Of a stretch of DNA of 64,000 nucleotides, positions 36,518-45,655 are shown in pieces. The stretch covers positions 229,869 to 293,868 of the forward strand of contig NZ_REEZ01000005.1 of assembly GCF_003990445.1 (NCBI RefSeq). The letters are read 5' to 3'. The DNA is from Pararhodobacter zhoushanensis. GTDB lineage: Bacteria; Pseudomonadota; Alphaproteobacteria; Rhodobacterales; Rhodobacteraceae. Both the position numbers and the translations under genes were made by a program. The notes below the pieces were generated by a model, which was not told the origin of the DNA, did no database searches, and saw nothing but the letters and a program-made list of their open reading frames with translations. Each line of letters begins with the position of its first letter. Position 1 is the stretch's first letter.

Positions 36518-37231
36518 ATGGCGCGTATCATTCTGGTTCACGGGGCTTGGGGGAATGCGAAAAGCTGGGCGGCGGTCGAGCCTTTGCTGACGGAGGCGGG
36601 GCATCAGGTCGAGGCGCTGGACTTGCCGGGGCACGGGCGCGGGGCGGAGCCTTCGGGCGAGATCGGGCAGGCCGCGTATGTGGACTATGTCGAGGCGCGG
36701 CTGTTGGCCGGGCCGCCCGCGCTGCTGGTCGGGCACTCGATGGGCGGGATCGTGATCGCGCAGGTGGCGTCAAGGCAGCCTGAACAGGTGCGGGCCTGCG
36801 TGTTCGTGACGGCGCTGTTGCCGCGCGATGGGGAGAGCCTGCTGGGGTTGATCCGCCAACAGGCAACACCGGGTGTGATGGGCGCGGTCCGCAAGGGGCC
36901 GGTGCTGGGAACCACGGTGCTGGATCCGGCGGCGGCAGAGGTGCTGTTCCCTGATGCGACGGCGAAGGCTGCAGCGCTGGCGATGTCGGCGATGAGCGTG
37001 CAGTCGGACAAGGCGCAGAAGGACAAGGCCGTGATCGGGCCGGGCTTTGCTTCCGTGCCACGCGCCTATGTGTTCTGTGATCAGGACCTTGTGGTGACAC
37101 CCGTGCTGCAACGCCAGATGGTCGCTGCGACGCCCTGCGAGGCAGAATTCACGCTGCACTGCGGACACGCGCCCATGCTGACGCAACCAAAGGCTCTGGC
37201 GGAGATCTTGCTGGGCCTGGCGGTGGGGTAA
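36518..37231 (+). CDS. Alpha/beta hydrolase (EstC/methylesterase-like)
   Basis: 237 residues from ATG 36518, preceded by GGGGGAGGG; 17 more codons are open upstream but look non-coding. Seen: LVHGAWGNAKSW (oxyanion loop), GHGRG, nucleophile elbow LLVGHSMGGIVI, catalytic Asp in FCDQDLVVTP, and His in CGHAPMLTQP. The pattern matches the small plant-methylesterase/EstC-type hydrolases. No signal peptide. Substrate is unknown. A GGATATTT-box repeat follows, against convergent dapA. Confidence 0.85.
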   Translation: MARIILVHGAWGNAKSWAAVEPLLTEAGHQVEALDLPGHGRGAEPSGEIGQAAYVDYVEARLLAGPPALLVGHSMGGIVIAQVASRQPEQVRACVFVTALLPRDGESLLGLIRQQATPGVMGAVRKGPVLGTTVLDPAAAEVLFPDATAKAAALAMSAMSVQSDKAQKDKAVIGPGFASVPRAYVFCDQDLVVTPVLQRQMVAATPCEAEFTLHCGHAPMLTQPKALAEILLGLAVG

Positions 37232-37257
37232 CTGGTTTCGCCCGTGGGGGACCGGGC

Positions 37258-37377
37258 AGGGGGGCGTTGCCCCCCTCTTGGCCTGACGGCCAATTCACCC
37301 CCCAGGATATTTGGAGACAGATGATAAGGGTTCGTTAACCCTGCTTCATTTTCTGTCTGAAAATATCCACGGGGGGA
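37258..37377. repeat. GGATATTT-box intergenic repeat, copy D
   Basis: Same parts and almost the same bases as copy A, including GGGGGGC-GTT-GCCCCCC, TTGGCC-TGAC-GGCCAA, box TTCACCCCCCAGGATATTT, AAGGGTT-CGTT-AACCCT, and TGTCTGAAAATAT. Lies between the convergent hydrolase and dapA genes. Confidence 0.88.
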
Positions 37378-37470
37378 TTTTCAAGGGGGGCGCGTGCGTC
37401 CCCCTTGAAGCAGGTTTGGGCGGCAGCCCATGCGGGCCGAGGGGGCTCGATGCCCCCGAGGCCCGCACTC

Positions 37471-38346
37471 TTAGTTCAGGATCCCGGCGTGGCGCATGGC
37501 CGCGTCGATCACCGCTCCGGTGCTGTCGGTGACGCCCAGCAGCGGCAGGCGGACCTCGTTTTCGCAATGGCCCAGCCGCGACAGCGCGTATTTGGCGCCG
37601 GCGAGGCCCGGTTCGATGAAGATCGCGGTGTGCAGCGGCATCAGGCGGTCCTGATACTCGAGCGCCAGCGCGTAATCCCCGGCCAGCGTGGCCTCCTGGA
37701 ACTGTGCGCAGAGCCGCGGCGCGACATTGGCCGTGACCGAGATACACCCGGTGCCGCCATGGGCATTGAAGCCCAGCGCCGTCGCATCCTCGCCCGAGAG
37801 CTGGATGAAATCCTTGCCGCAGGTGTCGCGCTGCATCGAAACACGCTCGATCTTGCCGGTGGCATCCTTGACCCCGATGATGCGCGGCAGTTTGGCCAGC
37901 TCGCCCATCGTTTCGGGGGACATGTCCACGACCGAACGGCCCGGAATGTTGTAGATGATGATCGGCAGGGACGAGGCATCATGCAGCGCGCGGAAATGCG
38001 CGATCAGCCCGGCTTGCGTCGGCTTGTTGTAGTAGGGGGTCACAACCAGCGCCGCGTCGGCGCCGACCTTTTGCGCGTGTTTGAGCAGACGGATCGCCTC
38101 GACCGTGTTGTTCGAACCGGCACCGGCGACAACCGGGACACGGCCCTTCACGGCCTTGACCACGGCCTCGACGACCTGTTCGTGCTCTTCATGCGTCAAG
38201 GTCGGGCTTTCGCCGGTGGTTCCCACGGGCACGAGCCCATGGCTACCTTCAGCGATATGCCACTCGACCAAGGCCGCGAGCGCCTCGAAATCGACCGCAC
38301 CGTTCTTGAACGGCGTGATCAGGGCGGGAAGCGATCCCCGGAACAT
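37471..38346 (-). CDS. dapA: 4-hydroxy-tetrahydrodipicolinate synthase
   Basis: 291 residues. It condenses pyruvate with aspartate semialdehyde, the first step of lysine/diaminopimelate synthesis. Seen: [30 protein letters not shown], the catalytic Tyr in [15 protein letters not shown], the Schiff-base Lys in [15 protein letters not shown], and the Arg/Tyr region [20 protein letters not shown] precedes ATG 38346. It is divergent from the lytic transglycosylase gene, a pairing that places two cell-wall genes around one promoter region. Confidence 0.96.
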   Translation of the reverse strand: MFRGSLPALITPFKNGAVDFEALAALVEWHIAEGSHGLVPVGTTGESPTLTHEEHEQVVEAVVKAVKGRVPVVAGAGSNNTVEAIRLLKHAQKVGADAALVVTPYYNKPTQAGLIAHFRALHDASSLPIIIYNIPGRSVVDMSPETMGELAKLPRIIGVKDATGKIERVSMQRDTCGKDFIQLSGEDATALGFNAHGGTGCISVTANVAPRLCAQFQEATLAGDYALALEYQDRLMPLHTAIFIEPGLAGAKYALSRLGHCENEVRLPLLGVTDSTGAVIDAAMRHAGILN

Positions 38347-38469
38347 CCTGTACTCCTCTTGGTGGTCCGATCTCAGAGTTCTGCGCGCGGGGGCGGACCT
38401 GACCCCATTGTGTGTTGCGCAGACGTCCCACGCGGTTAGACTCTCTGGACCTCCTTTTCAAGAGTAAGC

Positions 38470-40422
38470 ATGCGCCGTTACCCTGCCGTTCTCACCCTCG
38501 CCGCCCTTGGCGTCGCCAGTCCCGCTTTGTCCTGGGACGGCCCGCCGCCACCCCGGGCGGGCGGGGCCATCGGTGCCTTGGTCAGTGCCGTGCGGGCGGG
38601 CGATGCGCAGGGTTTCGCCGCTCTGCGCGATGCGGCGGGGCCGGTGGGTGTGCGGGTCGCGACATGGCGGATCCTGCGCGAAGGCATTGCGGGCGATTTT
38701 TCCACCTATGTCGCGTTCGAGGCCTCGCACCGTGACTGGCCCGGCATGGACCTGCTGCGCGCAAGGGCCGAATCGCGGATGGCGGACCAGCCGCCCGACG
38801 TGATCCTCAGCTGGTTCGCCACGCGCCAGCCGCAGACCGGGCAGGGCTATCTGGCGCTGTTGGCCGCGCAGGTTGCGACCGGTGCGGACCCGACAGAAAC
38901 GTTGCGCATCCTTTGGCTGGAGCGTGAGCTGGACGCCGCCACCGAAGAGCAGCTGTTGGCCACGCATGGCGACTTTCTGCGCCCGCTCAACGCCGCGCGG
39001 CTGGATGCGCTGCTGTGGGACGGCGAGCGTGCCGCAGCCGAACGGATGATGCCGCGCGTCACCGCGGGGCAGGTCGCGCTGGCGCGCGCGCGGCTGGCCT
39101 TGCAGGCCCGCGCGGACGGGGTTGACGCGATGATTTCCGCCGTGTCCGCGTCACTGGCCGATGATCCCGGCCTTGCCTATGACCGGTTCCGCTGGCGGCT
39201 GGCGCGCGGGATGACCGACGGCGCCGCCGAGCTTCTGCGCGCCCAGTCCGCCGACAACCTTGGCCGGCCCGAGGCCTGGGCCGGGCAACGCGCGCGCCTG
39301 TCGCGCAACGCGATGGACGCGGGCGACGCGCAGCTGGCCTATGATCTGGCGGCGAACCACGGGTTGACCGACCATGGCAGCGCGATGGCGGATCTGGAGT
39401 GGCTGGCGGGCTATATCGCGCTGCGCTTTCTCAACCGGCCCGCCGAGGCGCTGGGGCATTTCCAGACACTGCGAGAGCGCTCGGTCAGCCCCATTACGCT
39501 GGGCCGCGCCGGGTATTGGGAGGGGCGGGCGCAAGAGGCGCTGGGCAACCCGGAAGCGGCGCAGGAAGCCTATGCTTTTGGCGCGCTCTACCAGACCGCG
39601 TTCTATGGCCAGCTCGCCGCCGAGCGGATCGGTCAGCCGCTGGACCCGGCGCTGATCGCGCCCTCCACCTATCCCGACTGGCACACGTTGCCACTGGCGA
39701 ACTCGGAAATCCTGCAGGCCGCGCTGCTGCTGCATGCCTCGGGCCAATGGTACGAAGCGCGGCGCTTCACGCTGCAACTGGCCGAGAACCTCGAGACCGA
39801 GGCCGAACTGGGATCGCTGGCGCAGCTCTGGCTGGACCGGGGCGAGCCGAATTTCGCGCTCAGGATCGCAAAGTTGGCGATCACGCGGGGCATTCTGTTG
39901 CCGCATGCCTATTTCCCGGTGACCGAGCTTGCGACCATGCAACTGGCAGTGCCCGCCGATCTGGTCCTGTCCATCGCCCGGCGTGAGAGCGAGTTTGATC
40001 CCCGCGTCGTCAGCCCCGCCGATGCGCGCGGGTTGATGCAGGTGATGCCCGCGACCGGCGCGCATGTCGCCCGGCAGCTGGGGGTCGGGTTCGAAGAGGG
40101 GCTGCTGACCTCGGACCCCGCGTATAATGCGGTGCTGGGGGCCGGGTATCTGCAAGAGATGTCCGAGCAGTTCGGCGGTACGCTGTCGATGGTCGCCGCC
40201 GCCTATAACGCCGGACCCGGCCGCCCGACCCGCTGGGCGCGCGAGAACGGCGATCCGCGCGACCCGGCGATGGACCCGGTGGACTGGGTCGAGATGATCC
40301 CCTTCACCGAAACCCGCAACTACGTGATGCGGGTGACGGAATCGGTGGTGCTCTACCGCGCGCTGCTGGCTGGCGAGAGCGGGCCGATCCGGCTAACCGA
40401 TATCCTGCGCGGACGCGATTGA
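38470..40422 (+). CDS. Periplasmic soluble lytic transglycosylase
   Basis: 650 residues, the Slt70 size. Signal peptide (YPAVLTLAALGVASPALS), then a long helical superstructure with TPR-like repeats (about 30-500), then the C-terminal SLT catalytic domain with the catalytic Glu (IARRESEFDPRVVSPADARG), LMQVMPATGAHVARQLG, and MVAAAYNAGPGRPTRWA. It cleaves peptidoglycan glycan strands, giving 1,6-anhydro ends, during wall turnover. Slt and not MltG, by domain order. Single gene, divergent from dapA. Confidence 0.93.
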   Translation: MRRYPAVLTLAALGVASPALSWDGPPPPRAGGAIGALVSAVRAGDAQGFAALRDAAGPVGVRVATWRILREGIAGDFSTYVAFEASHRDWPGMDLLRARAESRMADQPPDVILSWFATRQPQTGQGYLALLAAQVATGADPTETLRILWLERELDAATEEQLLATHGDFLRPLNAARLDALLWDGERAAAERMMPRVTAGQVALARARLALQARADGVDAMISAVSASLADDPGLAYDRFRWRLARGMTDGAAELLRAQSADNLGRPEAWAGQRARLSRNAMDAGDAQLAYDLAANHGLTDHGSAMADLEWLAGYIALRFLNRPAEALGHFQTLRERSVSPITLGRAGYWEGRAQEALGNPEAAQEAYAFGALYQTAFYGQLAAERIGQPLDPALIAPSTYPDWHTLPLANSEILQAALLLHASGQWYEARRFTLQLAENLETEAELGSLAQLWLDRGEPNFALRIAKLAITRGILLPHAYFPVTELATMQLAVPADLVLSIARRESEFDPRVVSPADARGLMQVMPATGAHVARQLGVGFEEGLLTSDPAYNAVLGAGYLQEMSEQFGGTLSMVAAAYNAGPGRPTRWARENGDPRDPAMDPVDWVEMIPFTETRNYVMRVTESVVLYRALLAGESGPIRLTDILRGRD

Positions 40423-40494
40423 GCGCAGGCCGGTCGGCTTGACCCGGCTGCGGTGAGGCTCTAGCAGGCGGGCGCTGAGACAAGGGAGGCCGCT

Positions 40495-41022
40495 ATGCCC
40501 GATCAAGCCCGCAAACCCGCGCTGCAAAGATTGCAGGCCCGGCTGTTCAAGCTGCGGCCTGCCCCGGCTGCCGGGGAACCGGCTGCGCTGACCCTGCGCC
40601 CCTATCAGGACGAGGATCTGGCCGCGTTGTCCGACATCTGGCTGCGAGCCTCGCGTCAGGCGCATGGGTTTCTGGGCGAAGAGCGTCTGCGCCGGGATCA
40701 GGCGCTGGTCGAAGAGATCTACCTGCCCAAGGCCGAGACCTGGGTCGCCCTTCGCGGCACGCAGCCGGTCGGGTTTATCGGGCTGCTGGAAAGTTTTGTC
40801 GGCGGGCTGTTCGTCGATCCCGCTGCCCATGGGCAGGGGATCGGGCGGGCGCTGATGGCGTTGGCGCGGGAGAAAAAAGGCACGCTGGAGCTTGAGGTCT
40901 ACACCGACAACAGCCGTGCGATGGCGTTCTATCGGCAGCTTGGGTTTGAAGAGGTCTCGCGCCGCAGCGACGACGATCAGGGCGCGCCGTTCGAGAACGT
41001 CGTGCTGCGCCTGCTGGGCTGA
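40495..41022 (+). CDS. GNAT-family N-acetyltransferase
   Basis: 175 residues. The GNAT core is clear: TLRPYQDEDLAALSDIW, then acetyl-CoA-binding VDPAAHGQGIGRALMALA and the closing VYTDNSRAMAFYRQLGFEEV. An N-terminal ~30 residue extension (QARKPALQRLQARLFKL) is unlike the core; a later start is possible, but GGGAGG at 40483 supports ATG 40495. Substrate is unknown. A GGATATTT-box repeat follows the stop, against convergent moeB. Confidence 0.82.
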   Translation: MPDQARKPALQRLQARLFKLRPAPAAGEPAALTLRPYQDEDLAALSDIWLRASRQAHGFLGEERLRRDQALVEEIYLPKAETWVALRGTQPVGFIGLLESFVGGLFVDPAAHGQGIGRALMALAREKKGTLELEVYTDNSRAMAFYRQLGFEEVSRRSDDDQGAPFENVVLRLLG

Positions 41023-41045
41023 GGTCTCTTGGATAGCGCGGGCAG

Positions 41046-41112
41046 AAGGGGGGCGTTGCCCCCCTCTTTGCTGCGCAAATTCACCCCCCAGGATATTTAG
41101 AGCATAAAGTTG
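41046..41112. repeat. GGATATTT-box intergenic repeat, copy E (short)
   Basis: AGGGGGGC-GTT-GCCCCCCT, small hairpin TTTGC-TGC-GCAAA, box TTCACCCCCCAGGATATTT, then GCATAAAGTTG as in copy C. The right half of the longer copies is missing. Between the convergent GNAT and moeB genes. Confidence 0.82.
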
Positions 41113-41130
41113 GCAAGGCGCGTTGCGCGG

Positions 41131-42189
41131 TCAGGCCGTCGCGCCTTTGCCGTGGCAGACGGGGCAATCGGCGCGGGCATGCGTGGTCATGCGGCGGGAT
41201 TCGCCATAGAGGCCGTCGTAGATCACCAGCGCGCCGCGCAGGGACGCACCGGCATGGGTCAGGGTCTTGAGCGCCTCGACGGCCATCATCGATCCAAGGA
41301 CGCCGGGCAGCGGGGCGATGACGCCCGCCTCGGCGCAGCTGGGGACGAGGCCGGGGGCGGGGCGCTCGGGGAAGAGGCATTCAAAGCACGGACCGCCGCG
41401 CGCGGGGTCATAGAGGGCGATCTGCCCCTCCCATTGCGTGATGGCGGCGGCGATCAGCGGTTTGCTGCACTGCACGGCGATGCGGTTGGTCAGGTAGCGG
41501 GTGTCGAAATTATCGGTGCCGTCGAGGATCAGGTCATACTGCGCAAAGAGCTGCTCGGCCTCGGCTTCGGTCAGGCGGCGGTTGTAGGGTTGCACCGTGA
41601 CGAAAGGGTTGAGCGCCTGCATCTGCGCCTGCGCCGAGAAGACCTTGGGCATGCCGATGCGCGCGTCGGTGTGGATGATCTGGCGTTGCAGGTTGGTGCC
41701 ATCAACGGTGTCATCGTCGATTACCCCGATGGTGCCGACCCCCGCCGCCGCCAGATAGAGCAGGGCGGGCGAGCCGAGGCCGCCAGCGCCGATGACCAGA
41801 ACCTTGGCCTGTTTGAGCGCGCGCTGGCCGGGGCCGCCGACCTCGCGCAGCATCATGTGGCGGGCGTAGCGGGTGAGTTCGGTGTCCGTGAACACCGGCT
41901 TGGGCGCGGTGTCGGGCTGTGCGGGCGCTTTGGCATGGGCGCGGTTGCGCAGGCGGGCGAGCAGGGCGCGGTAGCCCCAGACGGCCAGCGCGAGGATTGC
42001 CAGCACCAGCCAGGGGCGCGCGTCGCCGCCGGTGTTGACGCGGAAGGGGATTTCGGCGGGCAGCAACAGGTGGGCGGCAACGATGGCCAGCCAGACCACG
42101 CCCAGCACCACCAGCCGCACGCGCATCGGCACGCCAAACACCCAGGCCAGCGCCCAGAGAGCCGCTGCGGCGAACAGCAGCGCCATCAT
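41131..42189 (-). CDS. moeB: Membrane-anchored MoeB/ThiF-family adenylyltransferase
   Basis: 352 residues from ATG 42189, which overlaps the dut stop. The N-terminal ~85 residues hold about three hydrophobic helices ([20 protein letters not shown], then VLGVVWLAIVAAHLLLP), unlike the soluble E. coli MoeB. The catalytic part is typical: YARHMMLREVGGPGQRAL, ATP loop VIGAGGLGSPALLYLA, DLILDGTDNFDTRYL, zinc CxxC pairs (GPCFECLF and DCPVC), and SCAEAGVIAPLPGV with the conserved Cys. It activates the small sulphur-carrier MoaD or ThiS by adenylation; which one cannot be told. Third gene of coaBC-dut-moeB. Confidence 0.87.
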   Translation of the reverse strand: MMALLFAAAALWALAWVFGVPMRVRLVVLGVVWLAIVAAHLLLPAEIPFRVNTGGDARPWLVLAILALAVWGYRALLARLRNRAHAKAPAQPDTAPKPVFTDTELTRYARHMMLREVGGPGQRALKQAKVLVIGAGGLGSPALLYLAAAGVGTIGVIDDDTVDGTNLQRQIIHTDARIGMPKVFSAQAQMQALNPFVTVQPYNRRLTEAEAEQLFAQYDLILDGTDNFDTRYLTNRIAVQCSKPLIAAAITQWEGQIALYDPARGGPCFECLFPERPAPGLVPSCAEAGVIAPLPGVLGSMMAVEALKTLTHAGASLRGALVIYDGLYGESRRMTTHARADCPVCHGKGATA

Positions 42190-42656
42190 CAGCTGCGACC
42201 CGTCGAGCCAAAGCCGCCGGTGCCGCGCGGGGTATCGCCCAGTACATCGACCGGGGTGAAGCGGGCCTGCACGACCGGGGCGACGATCAGTTGGGCAATG
42301 CGCTCGCCGTGCTGGATCGTGTAGGGATCGTCGGACAGGTTGATCAGTGGCACGCCGACCAGACCGCGATAATCGCTGTCGATGGTGCCGGGCGTGTTGG
42401 GCAGGGTGACGCCGAATTTCAGCGCAAGGCCCGAGCGCGGGCGGACCTGTACTTCGAAGCCGTGGGGGATTTCCAGCATCAAGCCGGTGGGAATCAGTGC
42501 GCGGTGCCACGGGTCGAGGGTAAAGCCGGTGGCGCGATCCTCGGGGCGCAGATTGGCGCGGATGTCCGCGCCAGCAGAGCCTGCGGTTTCATAGGCGGGC
42601 AGGGCGATCTCGGCGTCGGCCCAGGCCTCGCGGGTCAGTTTGATCTGGACGGTCAT
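42189..42656 (-). CDS. dut: dUTP diphosphatase
   Basis: 155 residues. It hydrolyses dUTP to dUMP, limiting uracil in DNA and feeding dTMP synthesis. All five trimeric-dUTPase motifs are present in order: [39 protein letters not shown] and [10 protein letters not shown]. Its ATG overlaps the coaBC stop (ATGA) and its stop overlaps the moeB ATG, so all three are coupled. Confidence 0.97.
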   Translation of the reverse strand: MTVQIKLTREAWADAEIALPAYETAGSAGADIRANLRPEDRATGFTLDPWHRALIPTGLMLEIPHGFEVQVRPRSGLALKFGVTLPNTPGTIDSDYRGLVGVPLINLSDDPYTIQHGERIAQLIVAPVVQARFTPVDVLGDTPRGTGGFGSTGRS

Positions 42657-43846
42657 GCTAGGTCCTGTGCGATGCGGGCGGCGAGGCGGCGGGCGACCTC
42701 GGGCTTGGGAAGGCGGGGCCAGTCTTCAACGCCGCCTTCGCTGATCAGGTGCACGGCGTTTTCGCCGCCGCCCATGATGCCGGTGGCGGGCGAGACGTCA
42801 TTGGCGACGATCCAGTCGCAGCCCTTGCGGGCGCGTTTGGCCTGCGCGTGGGCGATGACATTCTCGGTCTCGGCGGCGAAGCCGACGACCAACGCCGGGC
42901 GCTGGGCGTGGCGCGAGATGGTGGCGAGGATGTCGGGATTCTCGGCGAACTCCAGAACCGGCAGCGGCGCGCCTGCCTGTTTCTTCATCTTCTGCCCGGC
43001 CTCGGACTTCACGCGCCAGTCGGCGACGGCCGCAGCAAAGACGGCGGCATCGGCGGGCAGGGCGGCTTCGACGGCTGCCAGCATCTCAAGGGCGGTCTCG
43101 ACGGCGACAACGGTGACGCCGGGCGGCGGCGGCGTGGTGGCGGGGCCGGTGACGAAGGTGACGTGCGCGCCCAGATCGCGCAGCGCGGCGGCGATAGCAC
43201 TGCCCTGCTGGCCGCTGGAGCGGTTGGCGATATAGCGCACGGGGTCGATGGGTTCGTGGGTGGGGCCCGAGGTGACGAGGATATGCTTGCCCTTGAGCGG
43301 GCCATCGGACAGCGCGGCGTCAATAGCGGCGAGAATCGTGGCGGGTTCCGCGAGGCGACCGGGCCCATGTTCGCCGCAGGCCATGTCGCCACTGTCGGGG
43401 CCGACGGTGAGGATGCCGTCGGCGGTGAGGGTTGCGAGATTGCGCTGCGTGGCGGGGTGCTCCCACATGCGCACATTCATCGCCGGCGCAATCAGCACGC
43501 GCTTGTCCGTGGCCATCAGCAGGGTCGAGGCGAGGTCATCGGCGTGACCCTGCGCCATCTTGGCCATGAGGTCGGCGGTGGCGGGGGCGACGACGACCAG
43601 ATCGGCGGCGCGCGAGAGCTGAATATGGCCCATCTCGGCCTCGGTCGTCAGGTCGAAGAGATCGCGGTGCAACGGCTCACCGGCAAGGGCGGCGACGGAG
43701 AGGGGGGTGACGAATTCGGCACCACCTTTGGTGAGGACGGGGGTAACCGTCGCTCCTGCGCCTTTGAGCAGGCGAATGAGTTCGAGTGACTTATAGGCTG
43801 CGATGCCGCCGCCGATGATCAGAAGGATGCGCTTGCCTGCCAGCAT
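42653..43846 (-). CDS. coaBC: Phosphopantothenoylcysteine decarboxylase / phosphopantothenate-cysteine ligase
   Basis: 397 residues, the bifunctional coenzyme A enzyme. The N-terminal FMN-dependent CoaC part shows [15 protein letters not shown], the catalytic His in [20 protein letters not shown], and [12 protein letters not shown]. The C-terminal CoaB ligase has [17 protein letters not shown] and NRSSGQQG. The coaBC-dut pairing is common across bacteria. The ribosome site at CCGGGGG is modest. First gene of the three-gene unit. Confidence 0.96.
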   Translation of the reverse strand: MLAGKRILLIIGGGIAAYKSLELIRLLKGAGATVTPVLTKGGAEFVTPLSVAALAGEPLHRDLFDLTTEAEMGHIQLSRAADLVVVAPATADLMAKMAQGHADDLASTLLMATDKRVLIAPAMNVRMWEHPATQRNLATLTADGILTVGPDSGDMACGEHGPGRLAEPATILAAIDAALSDGPLKGKHILVTSGPTHEPIDPVRYIANRSSGQQGSAIAAALRDLGAHVTFVTGPATTPPPPGVTVVAVETALEMLAAVEAALPADAAVFAAAVADWRVKSEAGQKMKKQAGAPLPVLEFAENPDILATISRHAQRPALVVGFAAETENVIAHAQAKRARKGCDWIVANDVSPATGIMGGGENAVHLISEGGVEDWPRLPKPEVARRLAARIAQDLA

Positions 43847-44071
43847 GGATGCCCCCGGTTTGGCCCTGCCCTCGGTGTAGGGGCGGGGGGTGGGGATGGC
43901 AACACTCTGGCGTCATCCCCTGTGGCCCGGCGCGCGCGCGGCGCTCCCACCCACCCACCCCGCTTGCGCGCGCGCCTGTGGGGTCAGACGGCACGGTGAG
44001 TATTTGGGACAAGATGATGGGGGCCGTTCTGTCGATGGCAGAGCGGGGGCGACGTTGGTGAAATTCGCCCC

Positions 44072-44100
44072 TTGATTTCCCTTTTGCGCTGCCGTAATCC
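44072..44100 (+). promoter_or_regulatory. Predicted sigma70-type promoter of tRNA-Trp
   Basis: TTGATT, 17 bases, TAATCC, placed 12 bases upstream of the mature tRNA 5' end. Confidence 0.55.
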
Positions 44101-44112
44101 CCCGCCAAGGAT

Positions 44113-44188
44113 AGGGGTATAGCTCAGTTGGTAGAGCGACGGTCTCCAAAACCGTAGGTCGCGGGTTCGAACCCTGCTGCCCCTGCCA
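44113..44188 (+). tRNA. trnW: tRNA-Trp (anticodon CCA)
   Basis: 76 bases with encoded CCA. Acceptor AGGGGTA pairs with TGCCCCT (one G-T pair). D arm TAGCTCAGTTGGTAGAGC, anticodon stem-loop CGGTC-TCCAAAA-CCG with anticodon CCA (tryptophan), and T arm GCGGGTTCGAACCCTGC. The discriminator base is G. Confidence 0.97.
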
Positions 44189-44254
44189 TCCTTACCTTCC
44201 CGGAACGCGAAATCACTGACCGGCACCCGCAGGCAAGCGGTGTCAGCGACGTGA

Positions 44255-44884
44255 CTACGCCGAGCGTTTGAACGCGACGGTGGCGAGCCCCATGGCGATC
44301 AGCGCGCCACCGCCCAGCCGGGATAGCCAGCCTATGACCGCAGGGCACGCGATCTTGTGCCGCAGCCGGTCCGCCAGCATCCCCAGCGCGAAAGCATTGA
44401 TCGCGGCCATGCCGCCAAAGGTTGCGACCAGAATCGCGAATTGCGGAAGCAGGGGATGTTCGACGGACACGAACTGCGGCACGAAGGCGATAAAGAAGAC
44501 GATGGATTTGGGATTGAGGGCCGTCACCGTGGCCGCATGGACAAAGACGCTTGTTGCTTTCGTCCGGGCGACGGGTTCGAGCTGTCCGGGGCCGGCGGTT
44601 GTGCTGCTGCGTAGGAGGGTGACCCCCAGATAGACCAGATAGGCCGCGCCGAGCCATTTGAGCACCGTGAAGAGCGTTGCCGAGGCCAGCACCAGTGCCC
44701 CCAGCCCGGCAAGCGAGGCCGTCAGGGCCACCAGATCGCCAACGACGACACCGGCGACGGTTGCCAGAGCGACCCGTCGACCCTGACTGACGGCATAGCT
44801 GAGGATCATCAGCGCCGTCGGGCCGGGGATGAGCAGCAGGGCGGTGGAGGCGGCGACGAAGGCAATCCAGTTCTGAAAATCCAT
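44255..44884 (-). CDS. LysE/RhtB-family amino-acid exporter
   Basis: 209 residues from ATG 44884. About six membrane helices with the family start FVAASTALLLIPGPTALMIL, the loop YLVYLGVTLL, and NPKSIVFFIAFVPQF before the fourth helix. It exports amino acids or homoserine-lactone-like compounds; the substrate is unknown. It lies on the minus strand between tRNA-Trp and secE, which are usually adjacent in this order of bacteria, so it looks inserted. Inner membrane. Confidence 0.88.
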   Translation of the reverse strand: MDFQNWIAFVAASTALLLIPGPTALMILSYAVSQGRRVALATVAGVVVGDLVALTASLAGLGALVLASATLFTVLKWLGAAYLVYLGVTLLRSSTTAGPGQLEPVARTKATSVFVHAATVTALNPKSIVFFIAFVPQFVSVEHPLLPQFAILVATFGGMAAINAFALGMLADRLRHKIACPAVIGWLSRLGGGALIAMGLATVAFKRSA

Positions 44885-45249
44885 GCCAGGGCCTTTCGTG
44901 CTGCAGCTTTTTGCAACCAATCCACGGCGCGGCACCGCCGTAAAGCAGAATCTGCGCGGTGCCGCTGGTCCGCCTGTGCGGGGCCACGTCTTCGGGGAGC
45001 GACCCTGAAACTGGCACGGCGGACGCGCAAGGCTTTGAACTGTCAGTGGGATGCGGTGATGGCCCCCGGATGCCGGGCTTTGAGCCGCGCGCGGGCCAGC
45101 GCGTGCTGTGTTGCAGAAACGTCAACATCGGCGGCTTCGTGCTCTGGTTGGCCCCGCAGGGTTGAATCCGCCACGGCCGGGGCGTATCTGAGCGCCAACC
45201 CGCCGCGCCGCTATCCGTGTGGCTTGCGATTGTGCCCAGAGGTGTTCCC
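44885..45249. other. Gene-free stretch before secE, with a likely promoter
   Basis: No convincing gene. Short frames here lack ribosome sites or family features. It carries the predicted secE promoter described separately (45162-45190) and no strong hairpin. Confidence 0.55.
45162..45190 (+). promoter_or_regulatory. Predicted sigma70-type promoter of secE
   Basis: TTGAAT, 17 bases, TATCTG, ending 59 bases upstream of the secE ATG. Confidence 0.5.
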
Positions 45250-45447
45250 ATGGCTTGGACCAACCCGTTGACCTTTATGCAGCAGGTACGTGCTGAGACC
45301 GCCAAGGTCTCGTGGCCGACCCGCCGCGAAGTGGGCGTCAGCACCATCATGGTGCTGGTTCTGACCGGCCTGACAGCAGTGTTCTTTTTCGCCGTCGACC
45401 TGCTGATCCGCACGGGGTTGGGCGCGCTGCTGGGCTTTGTGAGCTGA
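45250..45447 (+). CDS. secE: Preprotein translocase subunit SecE
   Basis: 65 residues, the short single-helix alphaproteobacterial form. The conserved amphipathic part FMQQVRAETAKVSWPTRREV precedes one membrane helix (STIMVLVLTGLTAVFFFAVD). It clamps SecY in the protein-export channel. The start at ATG 45250 gives the usual MAWTNPLTF N-terminus. An intrinsic terminator lies between it and nusG. Confidence 0.95.
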   Translation: MAWTNPLTFMQQVRAETAKVSWPTRREVGVSTIMVLVLTGLTAVFFFAVDLLIRTGLGALLGFVS

Positions 45448-45534
45448 GCCGCGAACAGGGGTGAAAATCCAGCCGGGGACTTGAAGTTTCGGGCTGGCAT
45501 CGATAAAGGCACCAAGAACACCCGGCATCATGGC

Positions 45535-45562
45535 GCGCACCGATTCGGTGCGCACATTTTTT
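45535..45562 (+). terminator. Intrinsic terminator or attenuator between secE and nusG
   Basis: GCGCACCG - ATT - CGGTGCGC (8-bp stem), then ACA and six T. It should end part of the secE transcript before nusG. Confidence 0.7.
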
Positions 45563-45655
45563 GTCTGCCGGACAGTCGCGGTCAGGTTAGGGGCAACTCT
45601 CTGATCGTCAATGGAATTTCGCGGCGGTTCAGGCCGTTGCAGACGGGGAAATGGC

